From Bidens hawaiensis (Eukaryota > Streptophyta > Magnoliopsida > Asterales > Asteraceae), in NCBI GenBank assembly GCA_021521415.1, contig JAIQDT010005014.1, forward strand, positions 62,001-126,000: a DNA stretch of 64,000 nt. Direction: 5' to 3'. Numbering within the stretch: position 1 is the stretch's first letter; each line of letters begins with the position of its first letter. Below are positions 1 through 11,479 of this stretch, one piece after another. Below the pieces are notes generated by a model that did not search any database, was not told the origin of the DNA, and saw only the letters and a list, made by a program, of their open reading frames with translations. A program made the position numbers and the translations under genes.

Positions 1-80
1 TTGAACTGCAACATTTCTTCTTGCATTGCTTCAACCCAAGAGTTCTCCTTCAAAGCAACTATGTAGTCCTTGGGCTCTAC

Positions 81-887
81 CTACGAAATAAAACAGGAAA
101 AAAGACATCTGTTTATGTTACCAGAAGTGCTGCGTGTTTGGATGCCAGCGGATGGATCTCCAATGATGTTCTCAGTCGGATGTCGGCGATGAATTGGTAA
201 CTGTGGAATTTGTTCGACACTCTCGACTGGCGTTGCCTCAAGTTCAATGGTCAGGCTCTCTATGGGATGAAAGACCATGGTCTCATCGACAACGGCATTT
301 GGTTGGGGATCACTTGTATCTTCTTCTTGATCAACCAAATGTTCCTGAGCGATGGTGCCTTCCCATAGGTGGTTGTAGAAAGGTACGATGACAGCAGGTA
401 CCGATGAAGAGTCAGTGGTGCGAGAAGTTCCAATAGGAACGGTGTCATTTTGCACATTCTTTTGAATAGCTTCCTCAGCAGATCCATCAGATCCATGAAC
501 GTCTTCTTCATAGGAAAGTTTGGGAACTGATTCAACTAAACTTGGATCATGAGCTGGGGATGTTTCTATTTGGTTGGTTTGTTGATCCGCCTCTTGAATG
601 GTCTGGTCATTTCCCACATTGTCAGCTGACATAAATGAGTCGGTGTCTGAATCATCTACGTCTTCGACAGCGGGCATTTCGGTAGATTCTGCAAAAGTTT
701 GCACATTGACTTCCGGGACATGTTGATTAACCTCGTGTGAACCATTGAGTGTGGGTGCGGGTGCAGCAATCTTAATATCTGTCAAACCTTTCATAACGGC
801 GTGCATCAAAATTGATTGATTAACAATTCTCAGAGATGGTGCAGAAACAACAGGAGACATCACTGGTGCAGACGGTGGTACATACAT
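81..887 (-). pseudogene. Copia I acidic linker between integrase and reverse transcriptase
   Basis: This 268-codon open stretch is the low-complexity part of pol between the integrase C-terminus and reverse transcriptase. It is rich in Glu, Asp, Ser, Thr and Pro and shows no fold. It is bounded by nonsense codons. At the left end a TAG replaces the CAG seen in copia II, just before the motif VEPKDY that opens reverse transcriptase (still readable at 3-80). At the right end another TAG replaces the Gln of copia II (LFRQFRG). The match to 16371-17160 of copia II shows that both stops are secondary mutations. Confidence 0.85.
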
Positions 888-896
888 TCCTCGAAA

Positions 897-2275
897 CTAC
901 CTGAACAAACCTTCATAATCAAACATCCAATCAGGACCATTGTGGGCATCGGTAGGGTTTAGTTCTTGCCAATCGATGTTGTAGGACTCCAAAATCACTC
1001 GGGATTTCTTGTTGAACACACGATAAGCACTTTTGTTAGCGGAATAACCGACAAAGTAGCATTCATCCGCCTTTTCAGCAAACTTTGAAGTTGTGGCAGC
1101 ATTAGATTGAAGCACTGTGCAAGGACAACCGAATGTCTTGAAGAAATTTACCCTTGGCTTGTTTCCATAAAAGACTTCATAAGGTGTCTTATTCAGTCTT
1201 TTATTCAGCAACACGCGATTCTGAGTGTAGCACGCAGTGTTAATGGCTTCCCCCAGAAGAATAAAGGGAGTTTGGAGTATGACAGCATGGTTCTTACAGC
1301 TTCAACTAGTGTACGATTCCGTCGTTCAGCCACCCCATTTTGTTCAGGAGTGTAGGGTGCACTGAACTGATGAAGAATCCCCTTGTTGTGACAGAATACG
1401 TTGACAGCCCTGTTGCAGAATTCCGTTCCATTGTCACTTCTGATGCACTTTACTCGTTTGTCCGTCTGATTCTCAACCAACACAATGAATCTGATAAGAA
1501 ACTGAGATGTCTCATCCTTGTGACCTAGCAGAAAAATCCAACTGAAACGTGAGTAATCATCAGTAATAACCAGACAATAGGCTTTTCGACCTATTGCCAT
1601 GGGTTGAACATGACCAAAAAGATCCATATGCAACAGTTGAAGAGTGGAGTTCATGGAATTGACCATCTTAGGGCGGTGAGGGAGTTTGTGCTGTTTGCAC
1701 TTAGAGCAAGATAAACATTTTTCAGCACAATGAAATGATTTTACAGGCAAGCCCCTCACATGATCACCTTTAACCAACTTATTCAAGTTCTTAAAGTTTA
1801 CATGCCCTAGACGTCGATGCCATAAGGATGAGTCGTTCTCTGAGGCCTTGGACATCAAACAAGAAGCCGTACGCATGGAATAATTGCTTCTCATGTCCAG
1901 AATGTATGCATCATTGTGCCTCGGAGTACGTAACATGATCCACTCTTCCGGGACTGTAAAACCTGGTTTAAGAATAAGACATTCATTTTCAATGAAAAGA
2001 GTTGAAAATTTCTTATCGCAGATCTGAGAGACACTGAGTAAGTTGTGATTGAGTTGTTCCACAAGATTGACTTCGTCGAAGGTCAATGTGCTATTGGAGA
2101 CCTTGCCTTGTTTCGTGATTTCTCCTCTTATGTCACCAGCAAAGGAAACATGTCCACCATCGAAGGGATTTATATCGAACAACAGAGACTCATCTCCTGT
2201 CATATGTTGGGTACAGCCGCTGTCCAAGTACCCATTACTGTTGACAGGCCTTCCAGGCTGACCCTACATACCTGA
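897..2275 (-). pseudogene. Copia I protease start, GAG-pre-integrase and integrase
   Basis: The reading starts near 2230 with the aspartic protease signature YLDSGCTQHMTGD, where the usual Trp before Tyr is Gly. Next is the zinc-binding GAG-pre-integrase segment (LWHRRLGHVNFKNLNKL with a downstream CxxC), then the integrase core. The catalytic acids are all visible: Asp in LHMDLFG, Asp in IRSDNGTEF and Glu in QNGVAERRN. A frameshift near 1210 separates the core from the integrase C-terminal part (897-1214). The product would cut the polyprotein and insert the cDNA, but the frameshift and the downstream stop make it a pseudogene. Confidence 0.9.
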
Positions 2276-2459
2276 GCAGCTAGTTAGTAGAAGGGTCTCG
2301 AGACGAACTTGTCTTGGCAAAAGCAAACAGAAAATCACCCAATTTTATTTTATGATGTTTGAAAATGTAATCTTTTGGAGGATCCGAATCTGAAGTGCAA
2401 TCACTCGAGGAACTGGTGTTGGGATTCCCTCGGTTCTTAAAAGATTTTCTTGATTGCCT

Positions 2460-5400
2460 TCATTTTGACTTGGGTTTGATTGTCAAATCTTCTTTGTTTG
2501 CTTTTGAAAATGGTTTAGAGGGGTTTTTTGGGTAACCACTTTGGTTAAGCGCTTTGGCTAACCGCTTCCTTTCTCTTTGTGTAAGCCAAAAAGGCTTATT
2601 GGGTTTGTCGGTTCTTTTAATCGTTGAATCCGTCTTACTGGCTGAGGTACAAGTTTGATAAGACATTTTCTTAGGTTGAATGTTTAACTCAGTAAATGTC
2701 TCACCAAACCTGCTTTTGGCGTCTCTTTGTTGCTTATGCCAGTTCTTGCAGTGTCTCGCAAGATGATACGGATTACCACACACAAAACAACATTTTCTTT
2801 TGTTACAATTATAGACATGTTGATCACTGAAATATGTGGGGTAAGATGATGTGGGAGAGTTAATGAATTGAAAACTCTATCTATGAACACATTTTAATGA
2901 TTCGATGCAAAGTAATTTGACTACCTGGGTTTATGACCAGTGTAGCAGTAGGTGCTATTAAATTGATCATAAGATTGAGAACTATTTCTATTAGCGGTAT
3001 TATGTGAAAATGAAGTTTTATTTGAAGGCATATATTTACATGACGTGCTTGGTTTTTTATTTTCAAAGACAATTTCTTGTTTTCGTAAGTCCTCAAAATC
3101 ATGATCAGTTGACAGACATCTAGAACTTGTTTGTTCATTAACCTCAGTCACATTTGTTTCATCAAAAATTGTTTCACACTCAGAATCAGATGAAGAGCAT
3201 TCACTTTCATTACATACTTCTTTACAATTTTCTTCACAAGTGGTTTCATAGAATACAGGTTTTGATTCTGACATTAAACAATCCAACATTGATTCACAAA
3301 CTTTGTTACAGATAGGGTTATTAATGCTTTTGGTTAGACCCACACATGACTCAAAACGTGGTTCTAAACCTCCATGTTGCTTAAGATCCTGATTAATTTT
3401 CCCACAATCACCATTGTTTATATTTCCTGCTTCACAAGACACATTGACGTCAGCATTTTCAAATGATTGAATTTGAGCAACAGTCTGAGATGCTGCGGGA
3501 ATAAATGTCACAGGTTTTGGTATCCTACCAACACCGTATGCCATTTCCTCATAAGGAGAAGTATTATAGCTAAAGTGGGGCAAACTGGTGTAGTTATCAT
3601 TCAATGGTGGTGGTACGGCCGTGTAGTCGTACCCCAACCCCGTTTTAACTTTAGTACTTCTCTGGGCTCCAATAAGATCATCTAATTTCTCAGATGATAC
3701 CTCAAACCTTTCGACTTGTCTTTCCATTTCTTTCTTATTAGTAACTTCGAATATTAATTTCTTAATCTCCTCTTTTAAATCATTGATTATGTCCTTATAG
3801 TAAGTGACATTATGTTTTTCTCGAAAAATTTCAAGTCTAAGATTTGCGACATCATCGTGATGAGTTTTAATCTTTTCAATGTAGATCTTATCAGCCTTTA
3901 CATATTCAGTGTTCAGCTAACGAAGTTTTGCATTTTCTTTCAAAACTTCGTCTTGCAAGTATCTATAGTATGTAACTTTGTTGACACGTGCTTCTGTGCA
4001 AAGATTTCGTTTTACCTCATCAAGGTGTGATGCACAAGAATCGACAGCAGAAGATGAAGAGGGTTCATCGTTTGAAGTGAAAGCCATGCTAGCCATATTT
4101 AGAGGATTCTGCAACTCTTGAAACTGTTCGTCCCAATTCATATCGGTGTGGATTTCTGTTTGAGAAACAAGGGCTCTTGAATTTGAGCTTGAGCTGCCCT
4201 TGTGTGAACGATTCCCGATCCTTTGAGCTGAGTTGTTTGCCTTTTGATCCTCAGGCCTCTTTCCAGCAGCTTTTGCGTCCGCTTCTTCAGTTACTTCTGT
4301 CACCTATATATCGTTTGCTGATTTGGGAGGATTTGTGCATTCTCTAGCAAAATGACTCATCTCTGCACAGTTGTTGCATCGAAGCTTGCTCTTGTTAAAA
4401 CCAATTCGCTTTCGATCCGAATCATTGAAGCTGTCTTTTCTGTAGGTTTTGATGAAGTTGGTGGCCCTTTGCACAGCCATGGCCATCTGATACTTGATGT
4501 CCATTTTCTCAAGATCCTTTTGATTTATGTCTTTCAGATCACCTATTTCAAACTGAGCAGGTAACAAATTCCCTTGCAACAGCTCTTCATGACAAGACAG
4601 AAAAGCTTTAACTAGTGTCACATTTGAATAATTTAGCATGGGAATTGCTTCACAATAGCTGGATGGTTTGAGCAACTGCACTGTCAACTGCTTTTTGAAA
4701 TGAACTTGCACCGGATGGAGTTGATGGGTTTCTGGTGGAGATGAAAGCGGTTGATTGTGAAGGGACAGTTGGTGAGTACTTGGAATTGTTCACGGGATAT
4801 ACATTTGGTTGGGGTTTGCTGACAAAGGTTGTTGGCATACTTGAGGATGTAGAACTTACTCCGGCTTGATTCAGAGAATTCATGTGATTGTTCATCCTCA
4901 TCTGTTCATCCATTTCGAATGATTTGATGGTGGATATTAGTTCACTATTTGTCATCCCATTTAGATTTGTGGTTCTTTTGATAGTTATTGTGTTTACACT
5001 CCAGCTGTAAGGCAAAGAGTTCATCAACTTGTGATTTACCTCAGTGTTGGGAATGTTAACACCTGCAGCTCTTACATTGACCATGAGCTTCTCAAACCTT
5101 TTCACTAAGTCAAGCACAGCTTCACCTTGACGATGGTTGAACATATTGAATTCTTCCTTCAATAGTGTTTCTCAAACCTTTTCTTGTTTTCTCTAATTTC
5201 GACATTTCCTTCAACCATCTCAACAAGAGCTTCCCATAATCCTTTGGCACTTCTGTTTTCTCGTAGTGTTTCTGTGATTTCATTTGACAGACAGACTGTC
5301 AACAACAGAAATGCTTTCTTATCTTGTGCTAACTTATTCAAATCATCTTGATCATAATTCTCCGGTGCCTTAGGTTTTTCTCCAGCATCAATGCGAGTTG

Positions 5401-5593
5401 TTGGAACATGAGGACCAACTTCAAAACATCTCATTAAATCAGTTTCAGTTAATGAGATGAAGTTCATGAACCTCCATTTAAAATCAATGAAGTTATCATC
5501 TAAGGTCATAAACTTAGGAGGTTTCTAAGAAGTTCCAACTTGATTTTCTAACAGCAAATAACCCTTCAATAATTCTGAATCAGTACTGCCCAT
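2460..5593 (-). pseudogene. Copia I gag with two zinc knuckles
   Basis: The likely start is ATG at 5593-5591, followed by an in-frame TAG at codon 23 (5527-5525). Pieces in order are: the UBN2-like copia gag domain (5509-4650), a first CCHC knuckle CNNCAEMSHFAREC in the 4711-4304 piece, a Lys/Glu-rich predicted coiled-coil region (about 3990-3720), an acidic Cys-rich spacer (3727-2921), and a second knuckle ending MCGNPYHLARHC (near 2780). At least four frame changes occur. Gag normally forms the particle and binds RNA. The two widely spaced knuckles and the Cys-rich insert make it much longer than a typical copia gag. Confidence 0.85.
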
Positions 5594-5635
5594 GGTGTAA
5601 ATCTTTAAAAGAACTTAATTTTCCAAATAGTTAAC

Positions 5636-5740
5636 TTTTTCGCTTAAATAGCTTCAAGCGAAGCGAAAGACTTTCAAGCAAAGCGAAAGAAACTCAAGCG
5701 AAGCGGAAGAATTTCTTAAGCGAAGCGAAATTGTCCAGAA
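5636..5740 (-). repeat. Copia I leader minisatellite (TTTCGCTTCGC units)
   Basis: Between the primer binding site and gag lie several spaced copies of AAGCGAAGCGAAA (plus-strand reading), for example around 5643, 5657, 5675, 5695 and 5718. Another partial unit lies near 5811. The same motif in the opposite orientation lies in the leader of copia II (11484-11612). The copy number differs between the two elements. Confidence 0.8.
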
Positions 5741-5999
5741 AGCAAATCTTCCTTGAGATCTGTTTCACCCACTTTTGTCAGTTCAAGTATGATGTTTGGT
5801 ACAATGCCTGAGCGAAGCGAAAAATTTTCTTATCAACCCAACAAACTTGGAACCCGTAAGTACCACCTTATGAAGTTGTTGCCAATTCTTTTTGTATTTT
5901 TGATAATTTTCTATGCCAAGAACACTTGAACACTTATTTTCCTCTTTTCAAGATCAAAACCAAGGTTGTGATCCAAAAACTCTCAACTAGTGAGCCGAA

Positions 6000-6011
6000 G
6001 CTCTGATATCA
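6000..6011 (-). other. Copia I primer binding site (initiator-Met tRNA type)
   Basis: On the minus strand this reads TGATATCAGAGC, one base different from the common plant site TGGTATCAGAGC. It lies two bases inside the 5' LTR, as expected for minus-strand DNA priming. Confidence 0.85.
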
Positions 6012-6013
6012 AT

Positions 6014-6394
6014 TGTAGGTCCCAAGTCGGGTGGATCAAACAACGTCTTTGGATCAACCTAGCTTAGTGCTAGCGGAAATCACACTAAGCAACCAAGAGG
6101 TCTCGGATCTTGAGTTTATTTTCGGTTAAGGAAAGGAGAGGTTAGAGAGAGAAAGTGATAGAGTTCTTGCAAAAGATTTTCTTTCGTATATCAAACTTCA
6201 ACAATTTCAACAACCTTGCTTCTCATGGCATGCTCCCTATTTATAGTGAAGCATGCATGAGAAGTATGATATGTCAAATGCCAATGGGCTTCTTTACAAT
6301 GGACCGTGGCCCAGCAATATACAAAATGACCCGTAGGCCCAAACATATAACTTAAACAATACAAAAGACTAAATATACAAAAATGGGACTAACA
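6014..6394 (-). repeat. Copia I 5' LTR (381 bp)
   Basis: The LTR begins TGTTAG and ends CCTACA on the minus strand, with TG...CA termini, and aligns along its length with the 379-bp LTR at 10779-11157. It contains a TATA box (TATAAATA, plus-strand 6238-6245) at the apex of an inverted repeat (arms 6220-6234 and 6250-6263). The bases after 6394 are TAGGG. The matching target duplication lies outside the window. Confidence 0.9.
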
Positions 6395-7246
6395 TAGGGT
6401 ATTATAATAAACAAGAATATTTGGATTCTATTTGTGTTTTTCTTCCGAATTGTATACTTGGTTGACTTAATAAAATAATATAGATATTGACGTTTATATT
6501 GTTTGTTAGTGTATTGTGAGCTATGAGCAATCATTTCACCCCTGAGATTTCCGCTTTAGGTTGGGGTGCGACACTCGAGCCCGCTTACGCTCAATATAGG
6601 TAATTGATTTTATCAATATATATATAAAATTTAGAACATGTATAAGTTAATTAGAAAATAATGAACAAGCCGAACTTGAGCATGAAAAAACATCTCATGA
6701 GTCATGCTTGAGCTTTTTGGAAGAAAAACTCGAAAAACGAGATCTAGACTAGTCTAGCTTGGACCAGGCTAGTCTCGTTTTACACCCCTACTTCCTCACA
6801 AACTTATGGGGCACTTGGGCTTAAATTTAGATTTTGGTCTCTGCATACCACTAAATTTTACATATGAGCCGTATGTTTAATTGAGCCTGCAAGTTTGAGA
6901 CTGATTTTATATGTGTAATTGCATTTATAATTTATTCCGTAGAATTACCGAACTAACCAAAAACGCATACCATGTAAACAGTAACTTTAAAGCTAACCCG
7001 TCATAGTGGGACAAAAGGATCTTTATAAACAATATGTTAGTGGTAGCGACATTGATTGTTTGATAAGTAATAAAAAAAATTAAAACTTAGGGTCCGTGTA
7101 TGGAACATACACTGCTTTTTAACAGTTAAGTCGTAAATCACAATCAACACATATATATTTCATTCACTTTTAGATATATCACAAGACAAAATCCAACATA
7201 ACTTATAAGATACGGAAGTCAACATCAATTTTAATCACGTAGCGTA
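6395..7246. other. Spacer between copia I and the germin-like gene
   Basis: AT-rich non-coding DNA. A segment around 6560-6790 contains CGAGCC/GCTCAA-type motifs (for example CTCAATATAGGTAATT near 6591) that recur just before copia II at 10745-10765. This suggests an older dispersed repeat on both sides of the gene island. The last part (about 7120-7246) is the probable 3' UTR of the germin-like gene and is matched at 9905-10021. Confidence 0.5.
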
Positions 7247-8010
7247 TCAGAACTTGGATTGAATCTGTTGAACGACCTTGATGTCAACTTGGAAGGCCTT
7301 CGCAAGAATATCGGCAGATATATCAGGGTTAGATCCAAAGACAGCATTTGCAATGGTAATGGTGCCTGGATTTTGACTGCTCAAAGCAGCAATCGCAAGA
7401 GCATAGCCGTTTCCTACATTTTGTTGGAAGTGAATCAGACCTTCTGGGAACACAAAGACGTCACCCTTCTGAAGTCGTTTCGTGATGAGACGGTTTTCAG
7501 GGTTGGATGTGACAAAACCGACTAGTAGATTGCCTTCAATGACGGTCAATATTTCAGTGGCTCGAGGATGCGTGTGCGGAGCGTTAAGGCCCCATGGAGC
7601 AAAGTCAATACGCGCCATGGAGATACCAAGAGTGTTGAGTCCTGGCAACTGCGCTACATTCACGGCGGTCACGTTAGATCCAACGTCGTTCGTTGTGTTT
7701 CCCATCAGGTGGAGCCCCCTGAACAGAAAGTCATCTGCCTGCACACGCTCTGGATCTTTGCAAACCACACCATTTACGAGTACTGTGAAAACAGAAAGAG
7801 GAAACTTAATACATACAGACACCAAAAAATGTTGTGTGTAAGCAGTTCAATCATGAATGCTCGAGCCTTTAGGGGAAAACATTTACGGGACGTACCTTTG
7901 CTCTCTGGATCAGCCACACAGAAGTCTTGGAGAGGACTGGGGTCGGAACCTAAAGCAAGCGAACAAGCAACCAACAAGAGACCGGATAAAAGCAGCAAAC
8001 GTGACGTCAT
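7247..8010 (-). CDS. Germin-like protein (secreted cupin), two exons
   Basis: Exon 1 is 8010-7896 and exon 2 is 7782-7247, with a 113-bp GT-AG intron (7895-7783) in phase 1. The protein has 216 residues, a normal germin-like length. Residues 1-21 form a signal peptide ([13 protein letters not shown]...), so the product should be secreted to the cell wall. Cys31 and Cys46 fit the conserved disulfide pair. Germin box 1 ([12 protein letters not shown]) and box 2 ([13 protein letters not shown]) supply the metal ligands His108, His110, Glu115 and His156. Asn67 and Asn75 are in glycosylation sequons, and a KGD occurs at 144-146. Relatives form hexamers with manganese; some have superoxide dismutase or oxalate oxidase activity, which cannot be assigned here. 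The start is the only ATG giving a signal peptide. No defect is visible. It sits between two head-to-head copia elements and has degraded paralogs at 9905-10082 and 24594-24931. Confidence 0.95.
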
Positions 8011-9336
8011 TTTTGAGAAGTGAAAACCTGTTCTTCAATTGAGTTTGGTAGCTCAAGTAATCTATATATGCAATAAAGTACCTAACTTGTTCCTGTATTT
8101 ATAGTTAACTTAGTGTGGAGCATAAAGCTAGGACATGATGTTCTGCCACTAATAAAAAATAGATAAAAGCATGTGGAAAGAGTAAAACCATGATATAGTC
8201 ATCAATTAAATAGATAACCTTTTATTTTCAAAATAGGCCCGTTCAATTCAAAATTAGATAAAAGGCAGGCTCTAGAAGGTTATATGATCCATTTATCATG
8301 TTTTAGGTTGCTTGTACAGTGTATATATATTAAACATTGTTTTAACTGGTCCAATCATTGACATTAGTTTATTCTCATTTCTCCAATCTAGATTAATTAC
8401 CCCGGCTCTAATAATATAGTGGTTGAAATACATTGTTACAAGGAGCCCAAAGTTGAATGGCTCAGGCTCAGGCTCAGGCCGCATTATGTATAATAGTTCA
8501 AATCATGTTTTCCATAAAATGAAAATGAGTTAAAAAATAAAAAGGAAAGTATCATACCTTGTCATATATATTCAGCAATTGTTATATGAAAATTGTATGT
8601 TATACAAGTGCTTAAACTAACAAACTTTTACTATTTTAACGATCTAACCGTGAACTTATATTTGCAGAGCTTATCTCGTTTTGTTTAGCTTTCTATGAAA
8701 TGTCGCATGTTAAAATATGTGTCGAGGTTACAAATGTTGCTTAAGCCCAAAACGGTGCTAGCATTTTTATCATTTAATTACTAAAGTACATATATGAACA
8801 TAACTTATTTCATTTTCTACATTAAAGCTTCTATTTTTACTATACATTTAATAATATTTTTCTATCTTTCTCAAATCTTATTTTATGACCCTTGTTTCTA
8901 AAATTTCACATTAGTAATTACAAATATTTTTTAATAAAAGTTATTGCATTATTGCCTTATATGAAACACGTAGTTTAAGGTATTAAAGTACCGTTTTACT
9001 AAAAGGTTCAATCTCTTTTATATTATACTCACCAACTTTAGGTATTGGTTTTTCAATTGAACTTTAATGGTGTAAACTTGTTTAAAATTATATCAAAATC
9101 TACGATTAATAAAAAGTGTGTGTGTGTTGGTTCTACATGATCAACAATGATGCAAGTGAGGCGGTCAACATTTTGTATGTGTACTACGTACCTGCATGGT
9201 AGGTTAATCTAATAAGTGTATTTATTTGGCCGTAAGTTAGAAGGTGTGTGAACTCTAACACTTTCTACCCACACAAATCACAATGGTTTTGATATTATGA
9301 TGTACCTATTTACCTATATCCTCTCTAGTTTTTCAG
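7673..9336. repeat. Segmental duplication, copy 1 (promoter plus 5' half of germin-like gene)
   Basis: This interval matches 24594-26262 in the same orientation, with only scattered substitutions and small indels. Through the coding part the offset is constant at 16921 bases. It covers about 110 bp of exon 2, the intron, exon 1 and about 1.3 kb of upstream DNA. The match begins abruptly at GTTAGATCCAACG and fades just after 'ATATCCTCT'. Confidence 0.92.
8096..8103 (-). promoter_or_regulatory. Probable TATA box of the germin-like gene
   Basis: On the minus strand it reads ACTATAAATACAGG, with the TATAAATA core about 86 bases upstream of the start codon, leaving a 5' leader of roughly 55 bases. 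The same core is kept in the duplicate at 25017-25024. A TGACGTCA palindrome (8002-8009) overlaps the start codon and could be a bZIP-type site; it is also kept in the duplicate. Confidence 0.65.
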
Positions 9337-9904
9337 GTCCAAACGATTATTATGATCTTAAATTCCCAATTTAGAGTTGCTACTTAGCTTAGCGCATATG
9401 TGTTCCGTATACCCGTGAATTTGATTAGTCACATTTGCCTGATTGTGCCTGTATTTCTTTATGATTATTTTGAAACTTAATGCGATTAACAGTTGTAAAT
9501 ATGTGATCGGCTGATTAAAACGTGATGACTTTATGTATGGATTAGGAGGATCCAATGTGTTTGTATTCGCATTCCATTAGCATTTATATCTTTTACATTA
9601 GGCAGTTTTTGTATTCCTGCGCCTGAATATGTGGAGCAACTTAACAGAGTACAACAGGTAATTCACAGTAATGTTTAACTCCAAGATATACCAATATAGT
9701 TTTCAAGTCTTGATTTTGCAATTCAAAATGGGGTAGAGACTCAGCTTGTTACTTGCTCGTTTGTTTCAATGTAAACACTACTTATTAATTTGATCTAGTA
9801 TTCACTTCCCTAACTAAAAACCAGGTACTCACTAAACGGCCTAGCCTAACTCTTTTTATATTTCTACAACACTATAAGATATAAAAAGTATGAAAAGTTG
9901 GATT
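8104..9904. other. Upstream region of the germin-like gene; no other gene seen
   Basis: AT-rich intergenic DNA. Up to 9336 it is shared with the duplicate at 25025-26262 and so contains the promoter. A GGCTCA triplet (8460-8478) is shortened in the duplicate. From 9337 to 9904 no coding or repeat structure was recognised. Confidence 0.6.
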
Positions 9905-10082
9905 AACAGTTAAGTCGTAAATCACAATCCACACACACACACACATATATATATAAGAAGACAATATCCAACACAACTTATAAGATATAGAAGTCGACAT
10001 CTATTTTAATCACATAAGATATCATAAGTTGGATTGAATCTGTTGTTGAACGACACTTATGTCAACTTGTAAGGACTTTAAA
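9905..10082 (-). pseudogene. 3' fragment of a second germin-like gene
   Basis: On the minus strand, 10082-10022 encodes the last residues of a germin-like protein (KSLQVDISVVQQQIQSNL then TGA), aligned to the C-terminus of the intact gene ([17 protein letters not shown]). The following bases, down to 9905, match the intact gene's 3' UTR (7120-7246), interrupted by a CA/TA microsatellite at 9936-9957. Upstream of 10082 the similarity stops. It is more diverged than the 24594 copy, so it is an older paralog. Confidence 0.85.
9936..9957. repeat. CA/TA microsatellite
   Basis: A run of CA dinucleotides followed by TA dinucleotides in the 3' flank of the germin-like fragment. Confidence 0.9.
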
Positions 10083-10778
10083 GATGAAGATGAAGGGTGC
10101 TGTTAAGGAACCGGGTTTACTTGAGTGTTCTAAGAGAGTATATGGGTTTGAGCATATAATGGGTTTTCGGTTGGTTTTTAGAATAACTAGATTTGGTATA
10201 TTTTTACTAGCATGTATTCTTATTTTCAACTCCTCTTTATATGTGTGTGGTTTTAGCCGCTTGTTAGTTTCTTTCATAACATTACTGTACTTGGGAGAAC
10301 ACCGAAACTTTTTATGCATGGCCACTATTCGGGTTGGTCAAAGTGGATCAGATTTGAAAAGTTAAACCAAAGATAGTGCAAAACGATCCCCAAAATTAGC
10401 CACTAAGGCCCTCAAATCAACTAATCATGCATCTAACCTGGGATTAAATAATATAAGAAAAGATCATGTTCATGTAAATTTATGTATTCAAGTCAAGTTA
10501 GTAAGATTTAACATATGAAATAAAAACAACAAAACAAAGAAAAGAGAGGTTAAACTTACACGTACTAGTTCAACTTGAAACTCCATGTTCGGTGTTCGAT
10601 TGGTGGTTTAGGCTTGTCTCGAACCTTGGGTATATTTAAGTTTTACTTGTTTTGGACTTTTGTTCATTAATTTCACACTGCACAGCTAAACTCATGCCGA
10701 GCTTTGGTTCATTTAAGGTACTGCACGAGCTCGTGCCATGCTTAGGCTCAATTTATAGGTAATTTTCTCAAAGTATAT
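10083..10778. other. Unexplained spacer before copia II
   Basis: No gene was recognised. A 93-codon plus-strand frame (10084-10365) encodes a hydrophobic stretch, but it has no recognisable family and overlaps a similar minus-strand frame, so it is not called. Bases 10690-10770 carry CGAGCTCGTG/GCTCAATTTATAGGTAATT motifs also seen at 6560-6620, probably an old dispersed repeat into which copia II inserted. Confidence 0.5.
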
Positions 10779-11157
10779 TGTTAGGCCCCGTTCTGTATAG
10801 TTAGTCTTTTGTATTGATTAAGTTATTTATTTTGGCCGATGGGTCATTTTGTATATTGTTGGGCCACGGTCCATTGTAAAGTAGCCCAATGGGCATTAGA
10901 AGTACTTTACTTCTCATGCATGCTTTCCTATAAATAGGAAGCATGCCATGAGAAGCAATGTTGTTGAAGTTCAATATACAAAAGAAAACCTTTTGCAAGA
11001 ACTCTATCACTTTCTCTCTCTCTCTCTAACTTCTCCTTTCCTTGACCGAAAATAAACTCAAGATCCGAGACCTCTTGGTTGCTTAGTGTGATTTCCGCTA
11101 GCACTAAATTAGGTTGATCCAAAGACGTTGTTAGATCCACCCGAATCGGGACCTACA
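10779..11157 (+). repeat. Copia II 5' LTR (379 bp)
   Basis: TG...CA termini (TGTTAGGCCCC ... GGGACCTACA). It is aligned with 6014-6394 in inverse orientation. Confidence 0.92.
10929..10936 (+). promoter_or_regulatory. Copia II LTR TATA box inside an inverted repeat
   Basis: TATAAATA sits at the centre of a near-perfect inverted repeat with about 20-base arms (10911-10930 and 10935-10954, differing by two single-base indels). This is the probable core promoter of the element. Confidence 0.75.
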
Positions 11158-11159
11158 AT

Positions 11160-11171
11160 TGGTATCAGAGC
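11160..11171 (+). other. Copia II primer binding site
   Basis: TGGTATCAGAGC, a perfect match to the classical plant initiator-Met site, two bases after the LTR. Confidence 0.92.
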
Positions 11172-11479
11172 TTCGGCTCACTAGTTAAGGGTTTTTGGAT
11201 CACAAACTTGGGTTTTGATCTTGAAAAGAAGAAAATAAGTTTTCAAGTGTTCTTGACAAAGAAAATTATCAAAAATACAAAAAAGAATTGGCAAAAACTT
11301 CATAAAATGTCTTAGAATGTGTTCTTGGTGAAAGTCTCAAGTGTTAAAGGTGGTGTTTACGGGTTTTCAAGTTAGTTTGAAAAGTAAAAATTTCGTTTCG
11401 CTCAAACATTATACCAAACATCGTGCTTGTACTGACAAAGTGGGTGGAACAGATCCCAAGGAAGATTTGCTTTTTGGTT

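Larger units (their letters stand above)
1..6394 (-). mobile_element. Copia I: Ty1/copia LTR retrotransposon, 3' end outside window
   Basis: Read on the minus strand from 6394 leftwards, this is 5' LTR, primer binding site, leader, gag, protease, integrase, linker, and the first codons of reverse transcriptase at the left edge. The rest of the polymerase and the 3' LTR lie outside the window. The protease signature (YLDSGCTQHM), the order integrase before reverse transcriptase, and the initiator-Met type primer site establish Ty1/copia. The long gag and WYLDSGC-type protease resemble the Sirevirus/Maximus lineage, which is inference. Stop codons and frameshifts occur in every domain, so the element cannot encode its own proteins. 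It is close in sequence to the plus-strand element at 10779-19932. Confidence 0.93.

Noticed and set aside
7568..8023. 151-codon plus-strand frame opposite the germin-like gene
   Set aside because: It is the mirror of the germin-like exons and intron. The same frame recurs at 24528-24944 only because the gene is duplicated.
10084..10365. 93-codon plus-strand frame with hydrophobic stretches, possible small membrane protein
   Set aside because: No family recognised, no splice or promoter context, and an equally long frame overlaps it on the other strand. It begins exactly where the germin-like fragment ends.
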